Assembly: GCF_001469895.1 (NCBI RefSeq)
Contig: NZ_LOPY01000026.1
Coordinates: 62,001-126,000 of the forward strand
Length of the DNA stretch: 64,000 nucleotides
From: Pseudoalteromonas sp. XI10
Lineage (GTDB): Bacteria > Pseudomonadota > Gammaproteobacteria > Enterobacterales > Alteromonadaceae
Direction of reading: 5' to 3'
Part shown: piece by piece, positions 37,329-46,033 of the stretch
How the letters are laid out: every line of letters starts with the position of its first letter
Numbering within the stretch: the stretch's first letter is position 1
Program-made: the position numbers and the translations under genes
Notes under the pieces: generated by a model
Told to the model about the DNA's origin: nothing
The model's input: only the letters and a program-made list of their open reading frames with translations
The model's database searches: none

Positions 37329-38237
37329 TTAATCAACTAATTCAACTTGCTTAGAAACATGGTTAAAGCACAGTTTTAATGTATCAATGGCAGTTTTTGT
37401 TTTTGCCGCTAAGCTGTCTCTGGCTGGTGTTACGGCATAAACAGTGTAATTTGGCATTGCCCACTCGGGTGCTATTTCAACCAGCTCTTTCGATTTTAGT
37501 AAATGCCTGACTTCAGGCTCTGGTAGCACGCCATAGCCAACACCATCACACACTAATTTAATTAAGCTTTGCATATTATTTACGGTGATCTTTGCTTTCG
37601 GTAACGGCTTGCTTGCCAGCGTTGACGGGTTAAATGCATTACTGTCGGCGTTGCTGTGGGCGATACGGGCAAAGTTGCCAAGGTCTTCCCAATTGGCTTT
37701 ATCGAGTTTGCTAATTGCATGGTCTTTATGAGCACATAGCTTTAACGGCCAAGTTGCTAATTTACGAGCAACGAGGTTTGAGTCAGTTAATGGGCCAATC
37801 GCAATCGCTAGGTCAGCGCCGCATTTGATCATATCAATTGGCTCATCAGTCAAAATTAACTGAATACGTAAATCATCAAACTCGTTAATTAAGCGATCTA
37901 ATGGCTCGCTTAATAGGCCGCCGCCAAAACCCACTGGCGCAACTAATTTGAGCTCGCCACTGGGCTTATTTTGTAATTGTTGCAATTGCGTACTGGCCTG
38001 ATCCGCCAGTGCCAGTATTTTTAAACAGCTTTGATAATACAGGTGGCCCGCTTCGGTTAAAGTCAGTTCGCGCGGGCTGCGGTTAAATAGGCTCAATCCG
38101 ATTTCTTGTTCTAATTGCTTAATGTGTTGGCTGACAGCCGATGTGGTCATCGATAACTCTGCAGCTGCACTGCTCATGTTGCCTGTTTCAACAGTACGAG
38201 AAAATACACGCAATGTTTTTATCAGCTTGGAATTCAT
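37329..38237 (-). CDS. LysR-family transcriptional regulator
   Basis: A 302-residue regulator. The winged helix-turn-helix at residues about 5-65 reads FSRTVETGNMSSAAAELSMT then TSAVSQHIKQLEQEIG, followed by the effector domain (GELKLVAPVGFGGGLLSEPL near 93-112). AAGG lies upstream of the ATG. It is divergent from a TonB-dependent receptor gene, and LysR proteins often control divergent neighbours, so that is the likely target. The Fur-like box in the same gap suggests iron control too. Confidence 0.92.
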   Translation of the reverse strand: MNSKLIKTLRVFSRTVETGNMSSAAAELSMTTSAVSQHIKQLEQEIGLSLFNRSPRELTLTEAGHLYYQSCLKILALADQASTQLQQLQNKPSGELKLVAPVGFGGGLLSEPLDRLINEFDDLRIQLILTDEPIDMIKCGADLAIAIGPLTDSNLVARKLATWPLKLCAHKDHAISKLDKANWEDLGNFARIAHSNADSNAFNPSTLASKPLPKAKITVNNMQSLIKLVCDGVGYGVLPEPEVRHLLKSKELVEIAPEWAMPNYTVYAVTPARDSLAAKTKTAIDTLKLCFNHVSKQVELVD

Positions 38238-38311
38238 GGTTCAGGCCTTCTTAATTCAGTTTTAAGAAATCGTAAATTGTGAAAATCGGGACTTCTCATT
38301 AGTATGCAAAC

Positions 38312-38330
38312 GCTAATTATTATCATTTAT
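38312..38330. promoter_or_regulatory. Fur-like box upstream of TonB receptor
   Basis: GCTAATTATTATCATTTAT matches the 19-bp Fur consensus GATAATGATAATCATTATC at 13 of 19 positions by eye, 25 bp before the receptor ATG. Iron repression of the receptor is inferred. Confidence 0.6.
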
Positions 38331-38355
38331 AAACAAAAAGTCACGGAGTATTATT

Positions 38356-40332
38356 ATGACGAGGGTTGTTTCTTCTGTTTTACCACTCACCGCTGCTGTG
38401 TTAGCAGGTCTTTCCCATTTTGCATACGCTGATGACAAAAAACAAGACATGGAAGTAATAGTTGTATCGGCTTCCGGTTACGAGCAAATGCTTAAAGAGG
38501 CGCCAGCCAGTATTAGTGTTATCGACCGTGAGCAGCTTGAAAAACGTTTTTACCGAGATCTAACCGATGCAATGACCGACGTTCCTGGTGTGGTTGTCAC
38601 AGGTGGTGGCGACAGAAAAGATATCAGCCTTCGCGGGATGGCAAGTCAATATACTTTGATTTTAATTGATGGCCAGCGTCAAACCTCTCGTGAAACTCGT
38701 CCAAACAGTGATGGCCCAGGTGTAGAGGGGGCATGGACTCCACCTATTTCAGCAATTGAGCGTATTGAAGTTATTCGCGGTCCTATGTCTTCACTATATG
38801 GCTCAGATGCAATCGGTGGTGTTATCAATATTATTACCCGTAAAACACCTGAAAAATGGTACGGTGAATTACGCTTAGACAGCACAATTCAAGAATCAAG
38901 TGACTCGGGTAATATCAACCAAGGCAGCTTCTTCACTGCGGGTGGTTTAATTCCTGAGTTATTAGGTATGCAGTTATCTGGTCAGTTTTCAAAGCGTGAC
39001 GAAGACGATTTTGAAGCAGGTTTTCGTGGTAAAGAGCAAAGCAATATCAAAGCTAAGTTTATCTTAACCCCCTCTGATAGCCATGAAATTATGCTTGAAG
39101 TAGGCTCTGCAAAACAAAAACTCGATGAAACATTAGGTAAAACAGTTGCTCCTTTAGCTGAAGGTGAAAGTTGTGGCCGACGTGGTTGCCCAGAGTCATC
39201 AACCACAGAGTATGACCAAGAAAGCTACTCACTAAGTCATAATGGTTTTTATGATTTTGGCTCATCACGCAGTTACTTAAAGTATGACAAATTCGATAAT
39301 ACCTCTCGTGAAATGTACGTCGAAAATACCGATGCGCAAACAAGCTGGACTTTACCATTTACCAATCATAATGCTGCATTTGGTGCGTCATATTTAAAAG
39401 AAGAGCTAGACGATTACACCAGTAACCGCATTAGTGACTTAACGCATGTTGAGAACGAGCAGTGGTCAGTATTTGCAGAAGATGAGTGGGCTGCAACCAA
39501 GCAGTTTAAACTCACTACCGGCCTTCGTTATGACCATGATGGTAATTTTTCAGGCCATTTCAGCCCGCGTTTATATGGTGTGTATACAGCAACTAAGTCG
39601 CTGACGGTGAAAGGCGGCATCTCAACAGGCTTTAGAGCGCCGAATATTCGTCAATCTACCGCAGCTTGGGGGCAAGTGAGCCGAGGTGGTAATATTTATG
39701 GTAATCCAGATTTAAGCCCTGAAAAATCAGTAAACTACGAAATGGGTATCTACTATGATGCCAGCCGTGATTTATCGCTTTCAAGCACCGTATTTTACAA
39801 CGAGTTTGAAGATAAAATTACCCGTATTTCGTGCCCACTCACCCAGTGCACCGATGGACCAAACCAGTTTGGTTCGATGCCAACGACCTATGTCAATGTG
39901 GATGAAGCCGTTACGCAAGGCTTTGAGTTATCAGTATCTTACGACATTACCAGTGAGCTTGATGTAAGTGCCAACTACACCTACACCGATTCTGAGCAAA
40001 AAACCGGTGAATACAAAGGCAGCCCACTTAACCAATTACCTAAGCATATTTTACAAACTTCAGTTAATTGGCGCCCGGTTGATAAGCTAGGTACGTGGCT
40101 GCGTGTTCATTACCGCGGCGAAGAAAGCCAGCCGACAACAGGCCCGTCGCAAGACAGCTTAATTGCCCCAGATTACACCTTGGCTGATATTGGTGGTAAC
40201 TACGATTTAAGCCGCAGCATTAAGTTAGGATTTGGTGTTTATAATCTGTTTGATAAAGAAATCACTGAAGATGAATACGGATATGTTGAAGATGGTCGCC
40301 GTTATTGGGTTTCTCTAGGCTTTAACTTTTAA
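38356..40332 (+). CDS. TonB-dependent siderophore/colicin-type receptor (FepA/CirA-like)
   Basis: A 658-residue outer-membrane receptor. Signal peptide to about residue 25 (LAGLSHFAYA); TonB-box-like MEVIVVSAS near 32-40; plug to about 165 (SLRGMASQYTLILIDGQRQT; ERIEVIRGPMSSLYGSDAIG). The barrel ends YWVSLGFNF. Extracellular loops contain two cysteine pairs (SCGRRGCPES near 275 and SCPLTQC near 495) that may form disulfides. GGAG precedes the ATG. The Fur-like box and divergent LysR gene suggest iron-linked uptake; the ligand is unknown. Confidence 0.92.
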   Translation: MTRVVSSVLPLTAAVLAGLSHFAYADDKKQDMEVIVVSASGYEQMLKEAPASISVIDREQLEKRFYRDLTDAMTDVPGVVVTGGGDRKDISLRGMASQYTLILIDGQRQTSRETRPNSDGPGVEGAWTPPISAIERIEVIRGPMSSLYGSDAIGGVINIITRKTPEKWYGELRLDSTIQESSDSGNINQGSFFTAGGLIPELLGMQLSGQFSKRDEDDFEAGFRGKEQSNIKAKFILTPSDSHEIMLEVGSAKQKLDETLGKTVAPLAEGESCGRRGCPESSTTEYDQESYSLSHNGFYDFGSSRSYLKYDKFDNTSREMYVENTDAQTSWTLPFTNHNAAFGASYLKEELDDYTSNRISDLTHVENEQWSVFAEDEWAATKQFKLTTGLRYDHDGNFSGHFSPRLYGVYTATKSLTVKGGISTGFRAPNIRQSTAAWGQVSRGGNIYGNPDLSPEKSVNYEMGIYYDASRDLSLSSTVFYNEFEDKITRISCPLTQCTDGPNQFGSMPTTYVNVDEAVTQGFELSVSYDITSELDVSANYTYTDSEQKTGEYKGSPLNQLPKHILQTSVNWRPVDKLGTWLRVHYRGEESQPTTGPSQDSLIAPDYTLADIGGNYDLSRSIKLGFGVYNLFDKEITEDEYGYVEDGRRYWVSLGFNF

Positions 40333-40358
40333 ATAATTATTAAGTTATTCGTATTTGC

Positions 40359-40399
40359 AGGTTTAACCACTAAGTTAATTGGTGGTTAAACCTTATTTT
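40359..40399. terminator. Terminator between TonB receptor and kdgK
   Basis: Twelve-bp stem AGGTTTAACCAC / GTGGTTAAACCT with an 11-base loop, then TATTTTAG, between two convergent genes. Confidence 0.75.
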
Positions 40400-40407
40400 A
40401 GTAAAAC

Positions 40408-41328
40408 TTAGGGTGTTATCTCAACGATAGCGCCGTAGTGCTGAATGACTTGCCCTGCAATATAATTTCCTTGTTTTGCGCATTTTTCAATAGCCTGATC
40501 CTGCAGCCAAGCCGATAAAAAACCAGCATTAAATGCATCTCCTGCCGCTGTTGTATCAATGACTTTATTAATTTTATTGGTAGGATAATGCGTTGCATTT
40601 TGTTGCTCTAACGTACTGTATTGGCATCCATTTTCACCATCTTTAATTACAAGTTCTTTAACGCCTAATTGATGAAGCCACTCTCTACAAGCTGAAATAT
40701 CTTTGCAACTCCAAATCAGTGCTTCATCATCAAACGTTACCAAAGCCAGGTCGGCTAATTGCGCCATCCGCTTATTAATATCCTGACAGTATTGCATCGA
40801 ATGCCATAACGAAGGCCTGTGATTGCTATCATAAATAATTTTTACACCTGCGCGCTTTAAGTTTGTCAGCTCGTTAAGTAATGCATAGCAATCATCTGGG
40901 GGCAAAATCGCCAAGCTAATGCCTGATAAATAAACAGCATCAAACTCAGTTAATTTATTGATGATATTATAAAATTTGGGCTGCTGAACAAGGTGCTTTG
41001 CTGCAGAATTATTGCGCCAATATTGAAAAGAACGCTCGCCATGTTGGTCTGTATGAATCATATAAAGGCCAGCATGTCTTTGCTTATCTTTAAGAACAAA
41101 GTCGCAATTTACTTGATAGTCCTGCCAACGAGCGATCATAGCTTGGCTTAATGCATCTTCACCCATGGCAGTTACATAACAGACATCGATTTTTTCGCCC
41201 GCTAATTTCTTTAGGTAAATTGCGGTATTCATGGTGTCACCACCAAAGTTTTGTTGCATGGCTGTGAACAGCTCGCCAGACAATTCCACCATACACTCTC
41301 CAATAATGGCGACTTTTTTAGCCTGCAT
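40408..41328 (-). CDS. kdgK: 2-keto-3-deoxygluconate kinase (PfkB family)
   Basis: A 306-residue cytoplasmic kinase that phosphorylates KDG to KDPG with ATP, the last step of the uronate branch present here. PfkB motifs are NFGGDTMNTAIYLKKL near residues 28-43 and DTTAAGDAFNAGFLSAWL near 262-279, with the catalytic Asp in GDAF. The ATG at 41328 overlaps the uxaA stop as TAATG, so the two are coupled; an earlier in-frame start at 41352 would lie inside uxaA. Third gene of uxaB-uxaA-kdgK. No KDPG aldolase follows. Confidence 0.9.
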   Translation of the reverse strand: MQAKKVAIIGECMVELSGELFTAMQQNFGGDTMNTAIYLKKLAGEKIDVCYVTAMGEDALSQAMIARWQDYQVNCDFVLKDKQRHAGLYMIHTDQHGERSFQYWRNNSAAKHLVQQPKFYNIINKLTEFDAVYLSGISLAILPPDDCYALLNELTNLKRAGVKIIYDSNHRPSLWHSMQYCQDINKRMAQLADLALVTFDDEALIWSCKDISACREWLHQLGVKELVIKDGENGCQYSTLEQQNATHYPTNKINKVIDTTAAGDAFNAGFLSAWLQDQAIEKCAKQGNYIAGQVIQHYGAIVEITP

Positions 41329-42815
41329 TACAGAGTGACTCCTTTTTTCCAAATGGCGACTTCACGAATATCATTAACTTCGTTACATGTTTGCTTACCG
41401 TTTACTATCTCAACTAATAAATCGACAAATTCCTGATGCACTTCAGGCATGCTTTTACCGCTGACTAGCACACCAGCATCAAAGTCTATCCAGCGCGTTT
41501 TCTTATTTGCCAGCTCTGAGTTAGTAGCAATTTTTAAAGTCGGCACAAAGCCCCCATATGGCGTACCTCGACCGGTTGTGAATAACACGATATGACAGCC
41601 TGCAGCGGCAAGTGCGCTGGTGGCAATGGGATCATTACCTGGTGCATTAAGTAAATTTAGACCAGCGACACTTAAGCGTTCACCATACTCAAGTACAGCC
41701 TGTACTTTGCTTGTGCCAGCCTTTTGTGTACAACCCAACGACTTATCTTCTAATGTACTAATTCCGCCTTTTTTATTGCCAGGAGAAGGGTTTTCGTAAA
41801 TAGGCTGATTGTGTGCTTTGTAATAGCCTTTAAAGTTATTAACCATGCTGACAAGTTGATTAAAGGTTTCTTCATCTTTACAGCGAGACATGAGTAATGT
41901 CTCTGCACCAAACATCTCGGGGACTTCCGTAAGGACTGTCGTGCCCCCTTGAGCAATTAAGTAATCAGAGAAGTAGCCAAGCATGGGGTTAGCTGTGATC
42001 CCTGATAGGCCATCACTGCCTCCACATTCAAGGCCAAACTTTACTTCACTGAGCTTGCCGGTTTCTCGCTTATCGTGTTTAACGACGTTGTAGATTTCTT
42101 CTAGCAGAGCTACGCCATCTTCAACTTCATCATCAGAGTGCTGTGAAATTAAAAACTTAATTCGTGATTCGTCTATTTCACCTAAACCCGCTTTAAAAGC
42201 TGCTAATTGGTTATTTTCGCAACCTAGACCAACGATTAACGCGCCACCGGCATTAGGGTGTAAGGCCATATCTTGCAATAAAACTTTTGTGGTTTCTAAA
42301 TCATCGCCTAATTGAGAGCAGCCAAATTGATGAGGGAATATGTGTACGCCATCAATTTCAAGATCAGCATGGTTACGTAAAAACTCATCTTTCATTTGTT
42401 TGATCATGCCATTCATGCAGCCAACGGTTGGGATCAACCATATCTCGTTACGAATACCAATCTCACCATTGGCACGACGGTAAATATTAACCTCCGGTGA
42501 TGGCTCCTCAGGGGCTTGTGCAACAAACTCTGGCTGATATTGGTATGTTAATTCATCATGCAAAGTTGTTTTGATGCAATGTGTGTGTACCCATGCGCCA
42601 GGGTTAATATCTTCAAGTGCAAAACCAATTGGGGCGCCATATTTAATGACTCGCTCACCCTTAGCAATCGGCTTAAGCGCAACTTTATGACCCTTATCTA
42701 TGTCTTCTAACGTTGTAAAAGAAAAGCCTTCAAATTCGATTCTTTCATTTGCATTAATTGGCTGTAAGGCAATGGCTACATCATCAGTATTGTGAAGTCG
42801 TAATAGTCTGCTCAT
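41328..42815 (-). CDS. uxaA: Altronate dehydratase
   Basis: A 495-residue enzyme that dehydrates D-altronate to 2-keto-3-deoxygluconate in galacturonate breakdown. The N-terminal SAF domain covers about 1-95 (DDVAIALQPINANERI; GAWVHTHCIK). The C-terminal catalytic part has PTVGCMNGMIKQM, IVGLGCENNQ, GLECGGSDGLSGITANP and GRGTPYGGFVPTLK. The conserved cysteines fit an iron-dependent enzyme. Full length for the family. It lies two bases after uxaB (TAAGCATG) and overlaps kdgK by one base. Confidence 0.93.
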   Translation of the reverse strand: MSRLLRLHNTDDVAIALQPINANERIEFEGFSFTTLEDIDKGHKVALKPIAKGERVIKYGAPIGFALEDINPGAWVHTHCIKTTLHDELTYQYQPEFVAQAPEEPSPEVNIYRRANGEIGIRNEIWLIPTVGCMNGMIKQMKDEFLRNHADLEIDGVHIFPHQFGCSQLGDDLETTKVLLQDMALHPNAGGALIVGLGCENNQLAAFKAGLGEIDESRIKFLISQHSDDEVEDGVALLEEIYNVVKHDKRETGKLSEVKFGLECGGSDGLSGITANPMLGYFSDYLIAQGGTTVLTEVPEMFGAETLLMSRCKDEETFNQLVSMVNNFKGYYKAHNQPIYENPSPGNKKGGISTLEDKSLGCTQKAGTSKVQAVLEYGERLSVAGLNLLNAPGNDPIATSALAAAGCHIVLFTTGRGTPYGGFVPTLKIATNSELANKKTRWIDFDAGVLVSGKSMPEVHQEFVDLLVEIVNGKQTCNEVNDIREVAIWKKGVTL

Positions 42816-42817
42816 GC

Positions 42818-44275
42818 TTATGACTCCAATAAGTTAATAAGCGTTTGTTCAACTGAGCTTGATAGCATTAGGCTTAGTTGTTCAGTTACTTTATCTGTAA
42901 GGCCTGCAATTTCATTTAAGTCTTTATCCCAATGCCACTTTGCAGCTAACACTGAGCTTACTAGCTCATTGGTTGTTATTGATCCTTGCTGATGTTGTTG
43001 CCATTGCTCGTTGAATAAAGCCAACCACTCTGGACTGTCGGCTAATTCAATTTTGTCGCCATTTCGCTCGCCACGATAAAACAATATTTGCCCAGCTAAA
43101 GCTGTTGCAATGAGTGGTGGTACAGTTTCGTTGTCGCTAATATATTGTTCTAATTGAGGTAACAAGCGTGTTTTGAATTTAGTCATGCTATTTAATGAAA
43201 TAGACATCAGTAGGTGACATATGTAAGGGTTTCTAAAGCGGTTTAATACGTCATTAGCGAAAATCTGTAACTCTTCTTTAGGCAAGGATAGAGTCGGGAT
43301 GATTTCATCAAATACAAGTTTAGTAACGTATTTTTCAAGCAGAGGTGAAGCGAGAGCCTCGCCAACCGAATCAATATTTGCCATATAGGCAAGTGGAACC
43401 ATAGCAGTATGTGCACCGTTCAAAATAGCCACTTTTCGTTGCTTATAAGGCGCAATATCGTCAACAACCTTAATATTTAAGTCACTTCCTTCAAGGTGTA
43501 ATACATCAGCTAAATGCTGTGGCCCTTGTATTACAAATAAATGAAAGTACTCTGCTGTTACCATGAAGTTGTCGTAATAACCGCATTGTTGCTGTAATGC
43601 TTGATGTTCATCGCGCGGAAAACCCGTCACAATACGGTCAACGAGAGATGAACAAAAATGATTGTGCTCGTTAAGCCAGTTCACAAACTCGCTTGGTAAA
43701 TCCCATAACTGACTGTACTGCAATACAATCTCTTTAAGCTTTTCGCCATTATAATCAATAAGTTCGCAAGGAATTATGATCATGCCACTGCTGCTTGCAC
43801 CATTAAAGTGCTTGAAGCGGTGAAATAACCATTGCGTTAGTTTTGCAGGAAATGCCTTTGCAGGTGTATCAGATAACTTGTCCTCGGGAATGTATTCAAT
43901 GCCGGCTTCTGTCGTATTCGAAAAAATGACTTTTAGGTCGCTGTTCTCGGCAAGCTTTAAATAGTTATCAAACTCTTTGTAAACCGGGATTTCTTCGTTA
44001 ACGCAACTGATAATACGCTGCTCAGAAACAGCTTTGTTTTGCTCATTGATACCACGAATAATACAGGTATATAAGCCATCCTGTGTATTAAGAAGCGGCA
44101 GCGAGTCGTAGTCGATGGGTCTGATGATAGCAACACCGGCATTTAAACCGGTTTGTTCGTTAAGCTTATCTATTTGCCAATCGACAAATGCACGTAAAAA
44201 ATTGCCTTCTCCAAACTGCATTATACTCGTTGGATATTTGTTTTTATTAAAGTTTTTACGATTTAAAGTTTGCAT
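42818..44275 (-). CDS. uxaB: Tagaturonate reductase (altronate oxidoreductase)
   Basis: A 485-residue NADH-dependent enzyme reducing D-tagaturonate to D-altronate. It matches the UxaB rather than UxuB branch: MQFGEGNFLRAFVDWQID, NTQDGLYTCIIRG, FSNTTEAGIEY, PCELIDYNGEKL, CSSLVDRIVTGFPRDE and AILNGAHTA. The start at 44275 (MQTLNRKNF) fits the family; an ATG seven codons earlier is in frame. It heads the uxaB-uxaA-kdgK operon, with two ACCGGT-type operators 55-103 bp upstream that it shares with the divergent TRAP genes. Confidence 0.95.
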   Translation of the reverse strand: MQTLNRKNFNKNKYPTSIMQFGEGNFLRAFVDWQIDKLNEQTGLNAGVAIIRPIDYDSLPLLNTQDGLYTCIIRGINEQNKAVSEQRIISCVNEEIPVYKEFDNYLKLAENSDLKVIFSNTTEAGIEYIPEDKLSDTPAKAFPAKLTQWLFHRFKHFNGASSSGMIIIPCELIDYNGEKLKEIVLQYSQLWDLPSEFVNWLNEHNHFCSSLVDRIVTGFPRDEHQALQQQCGYYDNFMVTAEYFHLFVIQGPQHLADVLHLEGSDLNIKVVDDIAPYKQRKVAILNGAHTAMVPLAYMANIDSVGEALASPLLEKYVTKLVFDEIIPTLSLPKEELQIFANDVLNRFRNPYICHLLMSISLNSMTKFKTRLLPQLEQYISDNETVPPLIATALAGQILFYRGERNGDKIELADSPEWLALFNEQWQQHQQGSITTNELVSSVLAAKWHWDKDLNEIAGLTDKVTEQLSLMLSSSVEQTLINLLES

Positions 44276-44329
44276 TTTTGTGCCCGCTCTTAGCATTGTT
44301 ACAGTGTATTGCAGAACATAGTAGTTAAT

Positions 44330-44347
44330 TTTGCCACCGGTGGCAAA
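44330..44347. promoter_or_regulatory. ACCGGT operator A (uxaB / dctP divergent region)
   Basis: A perfect 18-bp palindrome TTTGCCACCGGTGGCAAA between uxaB and the TRAP binding-protein gene. It is the best copy of a motif found six times between here and 53593. Confidence 0.9.
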
Positions 44348-44360
44348 TAAGATTTGACAA

Positions 44361-44378
44361 TTTGCTACCGGTAGTCAA
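44361..44378. promoter_or_regulatory. ACCGGT operator B (uxaB / dctP divergent region)
   Basis: TTTGCTACCGGTAGTCAA, palindromic in its central ten bases, lies 31 bp (centre to centre, about three helical turns) from operator A. Same-face spacing would suit cooperative binding. Confidence 0.75.
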
Positions 44379-44561
44379 AACTGGCCTTTAACAAATAAGT
44401 AATACAATTAACGTTTGTTTATAGCTTTCCATTTAAAACTCACAAAATTTTTTAAATGGATACGCAGGTCATAGCTTGGATAGCCGTGTACCTTAATGAA
44501 ATATAAAGGATTATATAAGACAACATGAACACACAACTGAACACACAAAGAAGACACAACA

Positions 44562-45551
44562 ATGCATAAAAATCTTCTGAGCACGCTATTTCTCTGCTGC
44601 TGTTTACTTTTTATCAGTGCTTGCAGTGACGACAACAAGGTTATTCGCTTAACAATGGCGCATACATTAGATACTCGCCATGTCACCCATCAAGCCATGG
44701 AGTATATGGCAGAACGTTTAGCTTATTACTCTGATAATCAAATGGAAATTGTGATTTATCCCGCAGCACAATTAGGCACGGAAAGAGAGTTAATAGAGTT
44801 ATTACAAATCGGTAGTTTGTCGATGACAAAAGTATCGTCAAGCCCACTTGAAGGCTTTGTGCCTCAAATGAAAGTATTTGGGGTGCCTTATTTATTTAAC
44901 GATAGTGAGCACTTTTGGAAAGTACTTAATAGTCAGCTTGGGCAAAAATTGCTTGATGACCTAGCTGTAGCTCGCCTTAAAGGGCTTGGCTATTATGATG
45001 CGGGTAGTCGCAGTTTTTACACAACAGATGCTGCTATTAGAACGCCCGATGACTTAATTGGTAGCAAAATTAGAGTTGTAACTAGCCCAATGGCTATTGC
45101 TACTGTGCAGTCTTTAGGTGGCGCTGCCACTCCCATTGCGTGGGGTGAACTTTATTCTGCCCTGCAACAAGGTGTTGTCGATGGTGCAGAAAATAACCCA
45201 CCTAGCTATTACCTATCTCGTCATTATGAAATTGCGAAATACTACACCCTAGATGAACACACTTTTGTGCCTGACATCGTAGTTGCTAGTCAAAAGGTTT
45301 GGCAGCAATTAACGACTCAGCAGCAACACTGGCTGAAGTTAGCAATGCAAGACTCTGTTACCTATCAACGTAGTTTGTGGCAATCAGCATCTGATCAGGC
45401 ATTGCAGGCCGTTGTTGATGCGGGTGTTGAGGTTATTTACCCAGATAAACAAGTGTTTCAAGAGAAAGTAGCCCCTTTTCATGCCTCATTCAAAGGCACG
45501 CCTATCGCCGCACAAATTGCGGCAATAAAAGCGATGCAGGAGGCGTTATGA
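44562..45551 (+). CDS. TRAP transporter substrate-binding lipoprotein (DctP family)
   Basis: A 329-residue periplasmic binding protein of the DctP type. It begins with a lipoprotein signal ending at Cys21 (LFISAC), so it should be membrane-tethered. DctP features are VIRLTMAHTLDTRHVTHQAM, AAQLGTERELIELLQIGSL, SKIRVVTSPMAI with the carboxylate-binding Arg, and QQGVVDGAENNPPSYY. First gene of a P-Q-M operon; its stop overlaps the next ATG as ATGA. From its place in the regulon it should bind a hexuronate such as galacturonate; that is inference. Confidence 0.92.
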   Translation: MHKNLLSTLFLCCCLLFISACSDDNKVIRLTMAHTLDTRHVTHQAMEYMAERLAYYSDNQMEIVIYPAAQLGTERELIELLQIGSLSMTKVSSSPLEGFVPQMKVFGVPYLFNDSEHFWKVLNSQLGQKLLDDLAVARLKGLGYYDAGSRSFYTTDAAIRTPDDLIGSKIRVVTSPMAIATVQSLGGAATPIAWGELYSALQQGVVDGAENNPPSYYLSRHYEIAKYYTLDEHTFVPDIVVASQKVWQQLTTQQQHWLKLAMQDSVTYQRSLWQSASDQALQAVVDAGVEVIYPDKQVFQEKVAPFHASFKGTPIAAQIAAIKAMQEAL

Positions 45552-46033
45552 AAGAGTTTAACGCGAAAATAAATCAGCTCATTGAATGGGTATTAATTGT
45601 TGCGATGTTTGCCATTGTTGCAGTCGTTAGTTGGCAGGTGTTCTCACGCTTTATTTTGCGATCTCCTAATTCTTACACTGAAGAACTTGCTCGCTTTTTA
45701 CTTATGTGGATTGGCGTTTTAGGTGCTTCGTATGCCTATCGTACCCGAGCACACTTAGGGCTAGATCTTTTCTATCAAAAGATGATTCCAACGATACGTC
45801 GTAAGTGTTCATTTTTAATTGAGTTTTCAGTACTGATTACCGCGCTCAGCCTATTAGTTTATGGAGGCGGTATGTTAATGAACTTAAGCTTTGCATTAGA
45901 TCAACGTTCAGCAGCACTGGGGATCAATATGGGGTTTATTTACGCTGCTTTGCCAATTAGCGGCGTACTCATCACATTTAATTGTATTGAAAATATCATT
46001 TATTTTTTTAGACAAACACAGGAGCAAGAATAA
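45548..46033 (+). CDS. TRAP transporter small permease (DctQ family)
   Basis: A 161-residue inner-membrane protein with four membrane segments. NSYTEELARFLLMWIGVLGA and YRTRAHLGLDLF near residues 39-75 are standard DctQ features. It overlaps dctP by four bases and dctM by one (TAATG), so the three are coupled. It pairs with the large permease to form the sodium-driven importer. Confidence 0.93.
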   Translation: MKEFNAKINQLIEWVLIVAMFAIVAVVSWQVFSRFILRSPNSYTEELARFLLMWIGVLGASYAYRTRAHLGLDLFYQKMIPTIRRKCSFLIEFSVLITALSLLVYGGGMLMNLSFALDQRSAALGINMGFIYAALPISGVLITFNCIENIIYFFRQTQEQE

